The notes: a model not told the origin generated them from the letters alone. DNA of 64,000 nucleotides from Sedimentitalea sp039941015 (GCF_039941015.1 NZ_JBDVFI010000067.1); one strand, 5' to 3'. Shown: positions 16,583 through 25,777, counted from the first letter of the stretch. Made by a program: numbers and translations.

Positions 16583-18205
16583 ATGACCAAAGAACGCCTC
16601 TATCTCTACGACACTACCCTGCGCGATGGGCAGCAGACCCAGGGTGTGCAATTCTCGACGGCCGAAAAGGTGCAAATCGCCAAAGCACTGGACGATCTGG
16701 GCGTGGACTACATCGAGGGCGGCTGGCCCGGTGCCAATCCCACAGACAGCGCATTCTTTGACGAGGCTCCGAAAACGCGGGCAAGGCTGGCAGCTTTTGG
16801 CATGACGAAACGCGCGGGGCGGTCGGCGGAGAACGACGATGTTCTTGCCGCTGTGATGAATGCAGAAACCGATACAGTTTGCCTCGTAGGCAAATCGCAT
16901 GACTATCACGTTACAACCGCGCTCGGGATCACGCTTGAAGAAAATCTTGCCAACATCGCCGCGTCGATTGCGCATATCGTCGGGCAGGGGCGTGAGGCGC
17001 TTTATGATGCCGAGCATTTCTTTGACGGCTACAAGGACAACCCGGACTATGCACTGGCCTGCTGCCTCGCGGCACTGGAGGCTGGTGCGCGTTGGATCGT
17101 GCTGTGTGATACCAATGGCGGCGCCCTGCCATCCGAAGTCGGACGGATCGTCACCGAGGTGATCGCCGCAGGGATACCCGGCGACCGGCTGGGCATTCAC
17201 ACCCATAATGATACCGAAAACGCCGTCGCCTGTTCGCTGGCCGCGATCGAGGCCGGCGCGCGGCAGGTTCAGGGGACGTTGAACGGTCTGGGCGAACGTT
17301 GTGGCAATGCCAACCTGACCTCTCTGATCCCGACATTACTGCTCAAGGAACCCTATGCCAGCAAGTTCGAAACCGGCGTAAGCCACGAGGCGCTGGCCGG
17401 GCTGACCCGGACGAGTCGAATGCTCGACGATATCCTGAACCGGGTGCCGATGCGGCAATCGCCTTATGTCGGGGCCAGCGCCTTTGCCCATAAGGCGGGT
17501 CTGCACGCCAGTGCGATCCTGAAGGACCCTGGAACATATGAACATGTCGTACCGGAGCTCGTGGGCAATCAGCGGATCGTGCCGATGTCCAATCAGGCAG
17601 GGCAATCGAACCTGCGCAAGCGGCTGGCCGAAGCCGGGCTGACGGTTGAAAAGGGCGATCCAGCGCTTGGTTTGATCCTTGAGCGGATCAAACAGCGCGA
17701 GGATCAGGGCTATTCTTACGACACCGCGCAGGCGAGTTTTGAATTGTTGGCGCGTGAAGCGCTTGGGAGGCTGCCGGAGTTCTTTGAGGTCAAGCGCTAC
17801 AAGGTCACGGTCGAGCGGCGCAAGAACAAGTACAACAACATGATCAGCCTGTCCGAGGCCGTTGTGGTGGTGAAGGTTGATGGGCAGAAGCTGCTGTCGG
17901 TGAGTGAATCGCTGGACGAGGATGGCAGCGACCGGGGGCCGGTGAACGCGCTGAGCAAGGCGCTGGCCAAGGATTTGGGCCAGTATTCGTGGGTGCTTGA
18001 GGATATGCGGTTGGTCGATTTCAAGGTCCGCATTACGCAAGGCGGCACCGAAGCTGTTACCCGCGTGATCATTGACAGCGAAGATGGCAAGGGCCGGCGC
18101 TGGTCGACGGTGGGTGTCAGCCCGAACATCGTCGACGCCAGTTTCGAGGCTCTGCTGGATGCCATCCGCTGGAAGCTGGTGCGGGATTGCGGGGCTGGCG
18201 CGTGA
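16583..18205 (+). CDS. cimA: (R)-citramalate synthase
   Basis: Condenses pyruvate and acetyl-CoA to citramalate, opening a threonine-independent route to isoleucine. The 540-residue protein belongs to the 2-isopropylmalate/homocitrate synthase family: LYDTTLRDGQQTQGVQFS near the N-terminus, the metal-binding HTHND, and GNANLTSLIPTL, with a C-terminal regulatory (LeuA allosteric-type) domain from about residue 390. The family label CimA rests on the GQQTQGV and SHDYHVTTAL stretches typical of the long citramalate synthases rather than LeuA. I start at ATG 16583, after the hairpin array. It overlaps the following methyltransferase by the GTGA junction, so they form one operon. Confidence 0.88.
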   Translation: MTKERLYLYDTTLRDGQQTQGVQFSTAEKVQIAKALDDLGVDYIEGGWPGANPTDSAFFDEAPKTRARLAAFGMTKRAGRSAENDDVLAAVMNAETDTVCLVGKSHDYHVTTALGITLEENLANIAASIAHIVGQGREALYDAEHFFDGYKDNPDYALACCLAALEAGARWIVLCDTNGGALPSEVGRIVTEVIAAGIPGDRLGIHTHNDTENAVACSLAAIEAGARQVQGTLNGLGERCGNANLTSLIPTLLLKEPYASKFETGVSHEALAGLTRTSRMLDDILNRVPMRQSPYVGASAFAHKAGLHASAILKDPGTYEHVVPELVGNQRIVPMSNQAGQSNLRKRLAEAGLTVEKGDPALGLILERIKQREDQGYSYDTAQASFELLAREALGRLPEFFEVKRYKVTVERRKNKYNNMISLSEAVVVVKVDGQKLLSVSESLDEDGSDRGPVNALSKALAKDLGQYSWVLEDMRLVDFKVRITQGGTEAVTRVIIDSEDGKGRRWSTVGVSPNIVDASFEALLDAIRWKLVRDCGAGA

Positions 18206-18915
18206 CCGAAGAAGAGATTCTGGCGCGGATCTATACGGGGCTGGATCGCGAGGGACCGGGCGAGCCGGCTGATGTGGCTTGGGTGATCGATCAGCTTGGC
18301 GTGCCAAAGCCGAGTTCGGTCTGTGACGCAGGCTGTGGTTCAGGCGCGGATACGGTGACGTTGGCAAGCATGTTGCCAGAAGCGCAGATCACGACGATCG
18401 AACAATTGCCGCATCTGGCGAAAGAGGCGCAGGCACGCTGTAATGCGCTACCCAATGTCAACGTCCTGCAGAGTGACATGGCGCAGCTCGACGGGTCCTA
18501 TGACCTGATCTGGTGCGCAGGCGCGCTCTATTTTCTCGGAGTGACTGAAGGGTTACGCGGCTGGCGCACGGCCTTAACGCCGGGTGGGGCCGTGGCGTTT
18601 TCCGAACCGGTATTGTTGGCCCCTGCGGATGAAACTGTTGCGGCATTCTGGGAGGAATATCCGGCGATTACGGATTTGGACGGGATCAATGCTCGCGTAG
18701 AAACGGCCGGTTACGATGTGGTGGATCATCGGCTGATCATCGGCGCACCTTGGCAGCGGTACTACACGCCGTTGGCGGCGCATGTCGCTGCGTTGCACGC
18801 CGAACACGACCCGGATTTGCGCGAGGCCGTTGCCGCAACCGAACGAGAGATTGCACTGTGGCAATCGGCGCAGGACCGGATTGCTTATGCGTTGATCCTG
18901 GTGCGGCCACGGTGA
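18202..18915 (+). CDS. Class I SAM-dependent methyltransferase
   Basis: A 237-residue Rossmann-fold methyltransferase. Motif I VCDAGCGSGADTV binds S-adenosylmethionine, followed by the acidic ITTIEQLPH and the DLIWCAGALYFLG motif. The substrate is unknown; the profile is that of small-molecule methyltransferases that take a SAM-binding core plus a C-terminal helical cap (REAVAATEREIALWQSAQDR). It begins with GTG overlapping the cimA stop (GTGA) and ends overlapping the next gene the same way, so all three are translationally coupled. Base composition is like its neighbours. No role in isoleucine synthesis can be asserted from this. Confidence 0.8.
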   Translation: MTEEEILARIYTGLDREGPGEPADVAWVIDQLGVPKPSSVCDAGCGSGADTVTLASMLPEAQITTIEQLPHLAKEAQARCNALPNVNVLQSDMAQLDGSYDLIWCAGALYFLGVTEGLRGWRTALTPGGAVAFSEPVLLAPADETVAAFWEEYPAITDLDGINARVETAGYDVVDHRLIIGAPWQRYYTPLAAHVAALHAEHDPDLREAVAATEREIALWQSAQDRIAYALILVRPR

Positions 18916-19700
18916 CTGCGCCCGACAAATTTTCCGACGATCTCATGGCGTGTGGCGCGCTGGTGCAGCGGGGAGATCCGGATCGCTTCATGGCTGCGAT
19001 GGCGGCACCGGTCGCGTCGCGGCGGGTGTTGTTTCCGCTATATGCAATGAATGTCGAGGTCGCCCGCGCGCCCTGGGTGACGCAAGAGGCAATGATTGCC
19101 GAGATGCGCCTGCAATGGTGGCGCGATGCGCTGGCCGAAATTGCAGCTGGCGGGGTGGTGCGCCGCCATGAAGTGGTGACGCCGCTGTCCGAGGCTCTGT
19201 CGCCGGAGCTTGCCGCACTGGCGGATGAGATGATCGCAGTGCGCCGTTGGGACATCTACCGCGATCCGTTCGAAGACAACGACCATTTCGAGCGGTATAT
19301 CGACCAGACTTCTGGCACGCTCATGTGGCTGACTGCGCGGACTCTGGGCGATGCGGACGAAGGTGTTGTCCGCGATTTTGCCTTTGCGTCAGGGCTTGCG
19401 AATTGGTTCCGCGCTATCCCTGAACTTGAGGCAAACCGGCGTGTGCCGCTGCTGGATGGGACTGCCGATGGAGTGCGCGCATTGGCGAAACAAGGGCTGG
19501 CACGGCTGACCAATGCGCGCAAGCGGCGATCCGAGATCAGCAAGGAGGCCGGTGGAGCATTGCTCGCCGGGTGGCAGGCAGAAAGTATCCTGATACAGGC
19601 CGCTGCACATCCGGAACACGTGGCCTACGGCACGCTGGGGACCAGCGAAGCGCGTAAGCGGTTAGGCCTTATGTTGCGGTCAGCGACCGGGCGTTGGTAG
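18912..19700 (+). CDS. Squalene/phytoene-synthase-fold protein, NDUFAF6-like
   Basis: 262 residues with the squalene/phytoene synthase fold: FPLYAMNVEVARAPW, then MRLQWWRDALAEI and the block DNDHFERYIDQTSGTLMWLTAR. The catalytic Asp-x3-Asp motifs of true prenyl synthases are missing or degenerate here, and the MR-x-Q-W/F-W-x-DA pattern is that of NDUFAF6, the mitochondrial complex I assembly factor of alphaproteobacterial origin. I therefore infer an assembly or chaperone role rather than carotenoid synthesis, with moderate confidence. GTG start overlaps the methyltransferase stop. The convergent MFS gene starts only 3 bases after its end on the other strand. Confidence 0.75.
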   Translation: MTAPDKFSDDLMACGALVQRGDPDRFMAAMAAPVASRRVLFPLYAMNVEVARAPWVTQEAMIAEMRLQWWRDALAEIAAGGVVRRHEVVTPLSEALSPELAALADEMIAVRRWDIYRDPFEDNDHFERYIDQTSGTLMWLTARTLGDADEGVVRDFAFASGLANWFRAIPELEANRRVPLLDGTADGVRALAKQGLARLTNARKRRSEISKEAGGALLAGWQAESILIQAAAHPEHVAYGTLGTSEARKRLGLMLRSATGRW

Positions 19701-19703
19701 GCG

Positions 19704-20918
19704 TCAGACCTTCTGTTCCTTGGGTTGCAGAACCAGCCACAGCAAAGCCCCGCCTGCGAGACACAAGAGTGGGACCATTGCCATGTTGACGGCTGTCCAG
19801 CCTTCAACGGCGCTGCCCCCGGAGCAGTTCATCAACCCGCCCGATGCCAATGACGCGACGGTGACACCGCCAAAGACCAACAAATCGTTCAGGCCCTGCA
19901 TCCGGCCCCGTTCCTGTGGTTCATGTGCACCTGCTAGCATTGTGGTCGCACCGATGAATCCAAAGTTCCAACCAAGGCCCAACAGGACCAGCGCGACAAA
20001 GAAGTTCTCAAGCTCCACGCCGCTCAGCGCAACGGCCCCCGCACTGGCAAGGATCAAAAGCCCGAGCGCGACGATCCGTTCCACTCCGAAACGGGCGATC
20101 AGGTGGCCGGTAAAGAAGGACGGCGCAAACATTGCAAGGACGTGAAACGACACCACGTCGGCGGCGTCGCCTTCGGTGAAGCCGCAACCGACCACCGCCA
20201 AAGGGGTCGAGGTCATCACAAGGTTCATCAAGGCATAGGATACCATGGCGCAAATCACAGCCACCGCGATGCGCGGAGTGGTGATCAATTCCCACCGGCT
20301 GCGGCCGCGCGGTGTGTCGGCACTGGGTGCGGCGGGTTTCGGGATGTCGATCAGGAAGAACAGGAATGCGCCGATCACGTTCACCGCAATGACAGCGACA
20401 TAGGTGCCAAGAAATGGGATCACAAAGGCCTGGCTGGTGGCTTTGACCAATTGCGGGCCGATCACAGCCGACACCAGACCGCCCGCCATGACATAGGAAA
20501 TCGCCTTGGGCCGGAAAGCGTCAGAGGCCGTGTCGGCGGCGGCAAAGCGGTAAAAGCCCTGTGCGCTCATGTATAGCCCGGTGATGAAGCTCCCTATAAG
20601 GAAGATAGGGAACGAGCCCAAATAAAGACCATAGGCCCCGACAGCCCCGCCAACCGCACCGCCGAACGCACCAAGAAAGAACCCCGCGCGGCGTCCAAAT
20701 TTCTGCATGATGGCCGATACCGGGGTCGCCGACAGCATGGAACCAAGGACGATTAGCGAGATTGGCAGCGTGGCAAGGCAGACGTTTGAGGCAAGCGACT
20801 GACCCGCCAGCCCGCCGATGGTAAAGATCATCGGCATCTGCGCGCCCAGAAAAGCCTGCGCGGCCACCAGCACCCAGACGTTGCGGCGGGCGCGCTTATC
20901 GTCGAATTGGTCAGTCAT
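19704..20918 (-). CDS. MFS transporter
   Basis: A 404-residue integral membrane protein with about twelve predicted helices (for example LIGSFITGLYMSA, GAFLFFLIDIP and MVPLLCLAGGALLWLVL). It belongs to the major facilitator superfamily. The usual intracellular loop is recognisable as FGRRAGFFLGAFGGAVGG between helices 2 and 3, with QERGRMQGLNDLLV later. The substrate is unknown; closest resemblance by eye is to drug/metabolite MFS transporters. It is convergent with the NDUFAF6-like gene and divergent from cobK, whose start codon lies about 75 bases away. Confidence 0.85.
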   Translation of the reverse strand: MTDQFDDKRARRNVWVLVAAQAFLGAQMPMIFTIGGLAGQSLASNVCLATLPISLIVLGSMLSATPVSAIMQKFGRRAGFFLGAFGGAVGGAVGAYGLYLGSFPIFLIGSFITGLYMSAQGFYRFAAADTASDAFRPKAISYVMAGGLVSAVIGPQLVKATSQAFVIPFLGTYVAVIAVNVIGAFLFFLIDIPKPAAPSADTPRGRSRWELITTPRIAVAVICAMVSYALMNLVMTSTPLAVVGCGFTEGDAADVVSFHVLAMFAPSFFTGHLIARFGVERIVALGLLILASAGAVALSGVELENFFVALVLLGLGWNFGFIGATTMLAGAHEPQERGRMQGLNDLLVFGGVTVASLASGGLMNCSGGSAVEGWTAVNMAMVPLLCLAGGALLWLVLQPKEQKV

Positions 20919-20993
20919 TCTGTCCGGTTAGCGCCCAAACCCGGCAGGCACAAGCGGCTTGCACATGCGAGTGGTGGGGATACTGTCAGAGCC

Positions 20994-21749
20994 ATGGATG
21001 CACCACCAAAACATCGCCGAAATCTGCTGCTTCTGGCCGGATCAGGAGAGGCGCGGGATCTCGCGGCGGAGCTTATGGATCGTCCGGATTGGAAGGTGAC
21101 GGGATCATACCTTTTCCCACCGCGCAGCTTTGGCCCGCTGCCGGTGCCGACGCGGTACGGGCGGTTTGGTGGCGAGGATGGCATGGCCCGTTACATGATG
21201 GCAGAGCAGATTGATGCGGTAATCGACGCCACCCATCCGTTTGCCCACCAGATCAGCGCAAGTGCTGCGCGGGTCTGTGCGCGACTGGCGATACCCCTTG
21301 TCCAGATGTTGCGCCCGCCTTGGGCCCCGGAACAGGGTGATCGCTGGACCGAAGTGGCCGATGAACGCGCGGTCGCATCCCATCTGCGACCAGGGCAGCG
21401 GGTCTTTACGACAACCGGGCGCGCAACATTGGAGCATCTGGTCACGCAGTGCAACGCCCGTTTCTTTGTGCGGCAACTGGAGGAGCGCACTCCGCCTGCA
21501 AACCTGAAGAACGTCTGCTATGTGACTGGGGCAGGGCCGTTTTCCGTCGCAGAAGAAATTGAAACGCTGAGCGAACTGGAGATAGATGTGCTGGTCGTCA
21601 AGAACAGTGGTGGTGATCCAAGCAAGACCAAACTGATCGCGGCCCGATCGCTTGGGTTGCCGGTGATCCTGATCGCCCGGCCGCCGCAACCCGATGTATT
21701 GCGGGCGGTCACGGTTCAGGAGGCCTTGAGCTGGGTGGATGGATTGTGA
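20994..21749 (+). CDS. cobK: Cobalt-precorrin-6A / precorrin-6A reductase
   Basis: NAD(P)H-dependent reduction of precorrin-6A in corrin ring synthesis, giving dihydro precorrin. The 251-residue protein has LLLLAGSGEARDLAAEL at its N-terminus, DATHPFAHQISASAARV, FTTTGRATLEHL, and VVKNSGGDPSKTKLIAARSLGLPVILI, which are diagnostic for CobK. No other cob gene is in the window, so it stands apart from the main corrin pathway cluster. In the cell its product would help supply the adenosylcobalamin used by NrdJ at 5.8 kb and corrinoid for the MttB-type methyltransferase. The ATG at 20994 is preferred; a GTG overlap couples it to the downstream glycosylase. Confidence 0.93.
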   Translation: MDAPPKHRRNLLLLAGSGEARDLAAELMDRPDWKVTGSYLFPPRSFGPLPVPTRYGRFGGEDGMARYMMAEQIDAVIDATHPFAHQISASAARVCARLAIPLVQMLRPPWAPEQGDRWTEVADERAVASHLRPGQRVFTTTGRATLEHLVTQCNARFFVRQLEERTPPANLKNVCYVTGAGPFSVAEEIETLSELEIDVLVVKNSGGDPSKTKLIAARSLGLPVILIARPPQPDVLRAVTVQEALSWVDGL

Positions 21750-22381
21750 GCGTTGGTCGGATCATCGTCGGCGATGACTGTGTCAGGGAAGGCGCCGTTT
21801 GGCTGGCGGAATGTGATGAGCGTTTGGCGGCGGCTCTGGACGAAACCGGGCCATTGCCACTGCGATTGCGACCGGACGGATTTGCGCAATTGTTGAGTGC
21901 CATTGTCAGCCAGCAAGTCAGCGTTGCGTCGGCGAGCGCGATCTGGGCCCGAATGGAGGAAGCAGGATTGGCCGATCCGGCAGGGATACACGCTGCGGAT
22001 GATGACGCTCTGCGTGCGGTCGGGTTGAGCCGACAAAAGATGCGATATGCGCGGGCATTGGCAGAGGCTGATATCGACTATGCCGCCTTGCGAACGGTCC
22101 CTTCGCAAGAGGTGATTACAGCATTGACGCAAGTATCGGGTATTGGGGCATGGACGGCGGAAATCTATGCGATGTTCAGTCTCGGTCGCGCCGATGTCTT
22201 TGCTCCGGGCGACCTTGCCCTGCAGGAAGCGGCCCGCATTCTCTATGATCTGCCGGACCGCCCAAAGGACCGCGCTCTGCGTGAGATGGCAGAGGCGTGG
22301 TCACCTTGGCGCTCGGTCGCGGCGCGCATTCTGTGGGCGTATTACCGGGTCGCGACCAGTAAAAAGGGCATATCCGATTGA
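21746..22381 (+). CDS. DNA-3-methyladenine glycosylase II (AlkA family)
   Basis: Base-excision repair glycosylase of the HhH-GPD superfamily, 211 residues. The helix-hairpin-helix is VSGIGAWTAEIYAM; the catalytic Asp lies in the GPD-type sequence FAPGDLALQEAA. It lacks the N-terminal beta domain of E. coli AlkA, so it belongs to the shorter bacterial AlkA-like group. It removes alkylated purines, probably 3-methyladenine. GTG start overlaps the cobK stop by GTGA, an arrangement that couples translation but has no obvious metabolic logic. It is convergent with the DUF2950 gene, two bases away. Confidence 0.87.
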   Translation: MSVGRIIVGDDCVREGAVWLAECDERLAAALDETGPLPLRLRPDGFAQLLSAIVSQQVSVASASAIWARMEEAGLADPAGIHAADDDALRAVGLSRQKMRYARALAEADIDYAALRTVPSQEVITALTQVSGIGAWTAEIYAMFSLGRADVFAPGDLALQEAARILYDLPDRPKDRALREMAEAWSPWRSVAARILWAYYRVATSKKGISD

Positions 22382-22383
22382 CG

Positions 22384-23283
22384 TTATTCGGTTATTGGTG
22401 ACCAGGCTTCGCCGGGGTCGTACAGGGTCATATCAGCTGCGATATCAAGCGTTTCGCGCCCAAGATCGGCCTCAAGAATGATCCCATTTTCCGACACCAT
22501 AAAGCTGTGGATTCCAGTTTCGCCATAGGCGGACGGAACTGCAAGCAGGGCATGCCCGGCCAGCATGTGGCCGTTGACGACATACTCCATCGCGCCGCCC
22601 GGTGCCGCATCGGTCTGACCGGTCAGGATACGGAAATAGTAGCCCTGATAGGGGTCGGGGTCGAAATCGATCTCACCATCGCTGAAACCGTCAGCGGCGG
22701 CCCGCGCCATATCCGCGCCGATCGGGCTGTCGGGGCCGGGCCAGAACAGCCCGTCACGCGCGTCGGCATCCGAGATGATGCGGCGGGCAAATTCCATGAC
22801 CCCATCGCCGTTTTGATCCACCAACCGGAACGCGGCCTGAACGTCGCCATAGGCATCCATCAGGTCGATGATCTCCAATTCATTGCCGCCAATTTCACGG
22901 TTCTGAACTTCGGCGCGACCGGCCTCTGCATCAAAGGCCCAGCCCGCTTCGGTCCGGGCAAGAGGGACAGGGAACGGCCAGCTATCGGTGCCCAGGGCAA
23001 TGACGATCTCTCCATCATCCTGCGGCTCCATGCGATAGCCTTCGCGGTACATCTGCAGGATTTCCTGCCGGTTTCGCTGATCCTCGGCGGCGTTTCCGGT
23101 CGAAATCAGGTCCTCGTTTTCGGGGCCGAAAACCGTCAGCACCGCGTCACGGTCCTGCGCAGACGCGGCATCAATCAACGCCATAAAGGCATCATGCGGC
23201 GTGGCGTAGTTCGCAGGGTCCGCGAAGACGGGCGTAACAGAAGCCATGACTGCGGCAAGGCTCGGAAAAAGAAATCGTTTCAT
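22384..23283 (-). CDS. DUF2950 exported protein
   Basis: A 299-residue protein with signal peptide MKRFLFPSLAAVMASVTPVFA and a mature DUF2950 domain. Visible family features are PHDAFMALIDAASAQDRDAVLTVFG at the N-terminus, FRLVDQNGDGVMEFA, YQGYYFRILTGQ and MVSENGIILEADLG near the end. The segment DQNGDGVMEFARR resembles a single calcium-loop-like turn. Function is unknown. It starts 5 bases downstream of the DUF3300 stop, so the pair is one operon; this DUF3300-DUF2950 pairing recurs in Proteobacteria in my knowledge and suggests the two work together at the cell envelope. Confidence 0.85.
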   Translation of the reverse strand: MKRFLFPSLAAVMASVTPVFADPANYATPHDAFMALIDAASAQDRDAVLTVFGPENEDLISTGNAAEDQRNRQEILQMYREGYRMEPQDDGEIVIALGTDSWPFPVPLARTEAGWAFDAEAGRAEVQNREIGGNELEIIDLMDAYGDVQAAFRLVDQNGDGVMEFARRIISDADARDGLFWPGPDSPIGADMARAAADGFSDGEIDFDPDPYQGYYFRILTGQTDAAPGGAMEYVVNGHMLAGHALLAVPSAYGETGIHSFMVSENGIILEADLGRETLDIAADMTLYDPGEAWSPITE

Positions 23284-23287
23284 GGTC

Positions 23288-24553
23288 TTATCTCCGCCCT
23301 CTATGGCCGCCACCGCCGCCCCGATGCGAGGCCGCACGGGCCTTGTGTGATGGGGCGCGTTTCTGCATGGCTGATGATTTGCGCGGTGCCTTGCTGGTGA
23401 TCTTGTGGCCACCGCCCGCTGGCTTTTTGGCCGCCGGTTTCTTGACTGCCGGTTTCTTGGCTGCGGGACGGTTGACCGGCGATTTGCCAGCGCCGGGTCG
23501 GGTCTTGGCAATGGCGTCATGTTTGACATTTGCAGGCCGCGCCGATGGTCGATTGAGCTCTGGCAGTTTGCCGGCAGCGCCCGGACGGCTGATATCGGCA
23601 GCACCGGATTTCTGCGCGAGATTGGCGCGCATGGCATCGCCGCGGCTGTTGCCTTTGTTGATCGGCAGGGTGGTTGCGCCGCCGGGGCCTTTGCGGTCGG
23701 CGATCTTGTCCTTTGCGTCCTGCCTGCGCTTGTCGTCCGGTTTCCACTCTCGGTCGCCAAGATCGACGTTGTTGCCGATGTTCACATTGCCATCGACATC
23801 GATATCAATATCGGGGTTGCGGATGATCGGATTTCCACCCCACCCGCCGCAGTTACGGCAGCCCCAATAATCGTTCCAAGGGTCATCATTGTCGAAGATC
23901 GAATCCATCACCGCATAGGTGCCAAAGGCGATGGCGCCGGCCATCAACGCGTCGCCCACCGCATCGTCATTGTCGGCATACACGACTTGTGTGTCATATT
24001 GCGGGACATAGACGACTTCGGGATCGGTCGGCTGGATGATGACCTCGTCCTCGTCATTGACCTCGACGGTCTGCGCCGCACCGCTGATCAAGGCGCCTGA
24101 GTCGATGGCTTGCTGCCGCATCGTCTGAATGCCGGTCATGACATCGTCGCTTTGGGCCAGCATCGCGTCGCCCATGGCTTCGGTCCATTCCACATGTTCG
24201 GCCATGTCCGAAATCACATCCGGAAACGCAGTGGCGAGCACTCCGACGCTGGGATCATACCCCTCGGCATCAATGGCGCTTTCCAGTGTTGCGCTGTCAG
24301 AGCCGGCGTTGTTGGTAAGAAGATTGTCGGCCTTGATGACTTCGAGCGGATAGGTCGATGCGACAAGGATCTGCATCAGGAGCGTATCCGGATATAAGGC
24401 GACCGGCGCGACCAGCGTTTCGATCTCTGCCTGCGTCAACAGCGCATCAGTTGCAGTCGCCTCCGAAGCATCGTCGCTCTGAGCCTGCGCCATTGGCACT
24501 CCGGTCAGAAGCATTCCGATTGTCAGGTAGTGCGTCAGTCGTTTCACGGCCAT
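23288..24553 (-). CDS. DUF3300 exported protein with basic C-terminal tail
   Basis: A 421-residue protein: signal peptide up to about MAQAQ, then the DUF3300 domain with LVAPVALYPDTLLMQILVAS, YPLEVIKADNLL, DVISDMAEHVEWTEAMGDA and VVYVPQYDTQVVY. The domain is followed by a short acidic/Asn linker (DIDIDVDGNVNIGNNVDLG) and a long low-complexity lysine/proline/alanine tail (KKPAVKKPAAKKPA) ending RGGGGGHRGRR. The basic tail could bind DNA, anionic polymer or envelope surfaces. GGGGGG lies before the ATG at 24553. It forms a two-gene operon with DUF2950; the biochemical role is unknown. Confidence 0.83.
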   Translation of the reverse strand: MAVKRLTHYLTIGMLLTGVPMAQAQSDDASEATATDALLTQAEIETLVAPVALYPDTLLMQILVASTYPLEVIKADNLLTNNAGSDSATLESAIDAEGYDPSVGVLATAFPDVISDMAEHVEWTEAMGDAMLAQSDDVMTGIQTMRQQAIDSGALISGAAQTVEVNDEDEVIIQPTDPEVVYVPQYDTQVVYADNDDAVGDALMAGAIAFGTYAVMDSIFDNDDPWNDYWGCRNCGGWGGNPIIRNPDIDIDVDGNVNIGNNVDLGDREWKPDDKRRQDAKDKIADRKGPGGATTLPINKGNSRGDAMRANLAQKSGAADISRPGAAGKLPELNRPSARPANVKHDAIAKTRPGAGKSPVNRPAAKKPAVKKPAAKKPAGGGHKITSKAPRKSSAMQKRAPSHKARAASHRGGGGGHRGRR

Positions 24554-24791
24554 CCCCCCGTCTTCGTTCGCGAATACCGTCGCGCACCTCAGGCGCACAA
24601 TCCAGACCTTAAATTCAATCTGGAGTATTTTTTGCACAATTTGTCCCCGTGCTGGTGGCTGCCTGACCGCGGTCCGATGGCGGATCGTCAATTGCCTTGT
24701 CACTCATGAACCCGCATGCCAGAAACATGCAAATGCAGGTCTTGTATACGCCTTTGCGCTGCAGCTTGCGGAAAACTGGATAGAGGGTTTC

Positions 24792-25457
24792 ATGACGCGC
24801 GTATTGACTGCTGGCCGGAAAGAGCCGCTTTCGGGCACCACACGATCGGTTGTTGTGTTCCTGCATGGTTACGGGGCCAATGGGGCCGATTTGCTGGGGC
24901 TGGCCGATCCTTTGGGGGAACATCTGCCTGATACGCTGTTTGTTGCGCCGGATGCGCCGGAAACGATTGAGGGTATGCCAAACGCCTATCAATGGTTTCC
25001 AATCCCGTGGATCGACGGATCAAGCGAAGAGGAAGCGATGCGTGGCATGACGGCGGCGGTCGATGATCTGAATGCCTTTCTTGATGCTCTGATGGTGGAC
25101 GAAGACGTTCTGCCCGAACAGGTGGTTCTGTTCGGCTTTTCCCAAGGCACCATGATGGCGCTGTATGTCGGGCCGCGCCGAGAGGATGCTGTCGCGGGGA
25201 TCGTCGGGTTTTCGGGCCGTCTGTTGTCGCCTGAAACGCTTGCGGATGATGTGGTTGTGCGCCCGCCGATCCTGCTGGTGCATGGCGATCAGGATGATGT
25301 CGTGCCGCCTCAATCTTTGCCCGAGGCAGCCGAGGCCCTGCAAGAGGCCGGTTGGCAGGATGTCTATGCCCATGTGATGAAGGGCACCGCCCACGGCATC
25401 GCGCCCGACGGGCTGAGCGTGGCGCTGGCCTTCATGCGTGACAAACTGAGCCTTTAG
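24792..25457 (+). CDS. Carboxylesterase/phospholipase of the alpha/beta hydrolase fold
   Basis: A 221-residue cytoplasmic serine hydrolase of the PhoC/acyl-protein-thioesterase (abhydrolase_2) group. Oxyanion motif FLHGYGANGADL, nucleophile elbow GFSQGTMMAL, acid residue in VHGDQDDVVPP, and histidine in GTAHGI make up the expected catalytic triad. The natural ester is unknown. AGAGGG precedes the ATG. It is followed 13 bases later by an ABM monooxygenase gene with a very strong ribosome site, so they are likely co-expressed. No signal peptide, hence intracellular. Confidence 0.85.
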   Translation: MTRVLTAGRKEPLSGTTRSVVVFLHGYGANGADLLGLADPLGEHLPDTLFVAPDAPETIEGMPNAYQWFPIPWIDGSSEEEAMRGMTAAVDDLNAFLDALMVDEDVLPEQVVLFGFSQGTMMALYVGPRREDAVAGIVGFSGRLLSPETLADDVVVRPPILLVHGDQDDVVPPQSLPEAAEALQEAGWQDVYAHVMKGTAHGIAPDGLSVALAFMRDKLSL

Positions 25458-25470
25458 AGGAGGAACCGCC

Positions 25471-25770
25471 ATGCTGATCGTTACTGGCATCATCGAAGTC
25501 AATCCTGACCGCATCAGTTCTGCACAGGTTGCAGCCGTCAAGATGATGGAAGAAACTCGAAAGGAAACGGGGTGCTACGTTTACGAGTTTTCGCAGCAGA
25601 TCGAAGCACCGCACCGGTTTCGCGTCTATGAGGAATGGTCGGATGATGCGGCTTTGGAGGCGCATTCCAACGCGCCGCATATGATGGCGTTTCGCGAGGC
25701 TCTCGGCGAAATCGGCGTGATTTCACGGGACGTGGTAAAGTTTCAGGCGGGCGAAAAGAAATCGCTCTAA
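25471..25770 (+). CDS. Putative quinol monooxygenase (ABM domain)
   Basis: A 99-residue antibiotic-biosynthesis-monooxygenase-type domain, a small ferredoxin-like dimer that often acts on quinols or in stress protection. Features are GIIEVNPD at the start, ETRKETGCYVYEFSQQIEAPHRFRVYEEWSD and the C-terminal HSNAPHMMAFREALGEIG. GAGGAGG lies just before the ATG. It is likely in an operon with the upstream esterase. The substrate is not predicted. It is convergent with a VOC-family gene. Confidence 0.82.
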   Translation: MLIVTGIIEVNPDRISSAQVAAVKMMEETRKETGCYVYEFSQQIEAPHRFRVYEEWSDDAALEAHSNAPHMMAFREALGEIGVISRDVVKFQAGEKKSL

Positions 25771-25777
25771 CGGGTGA

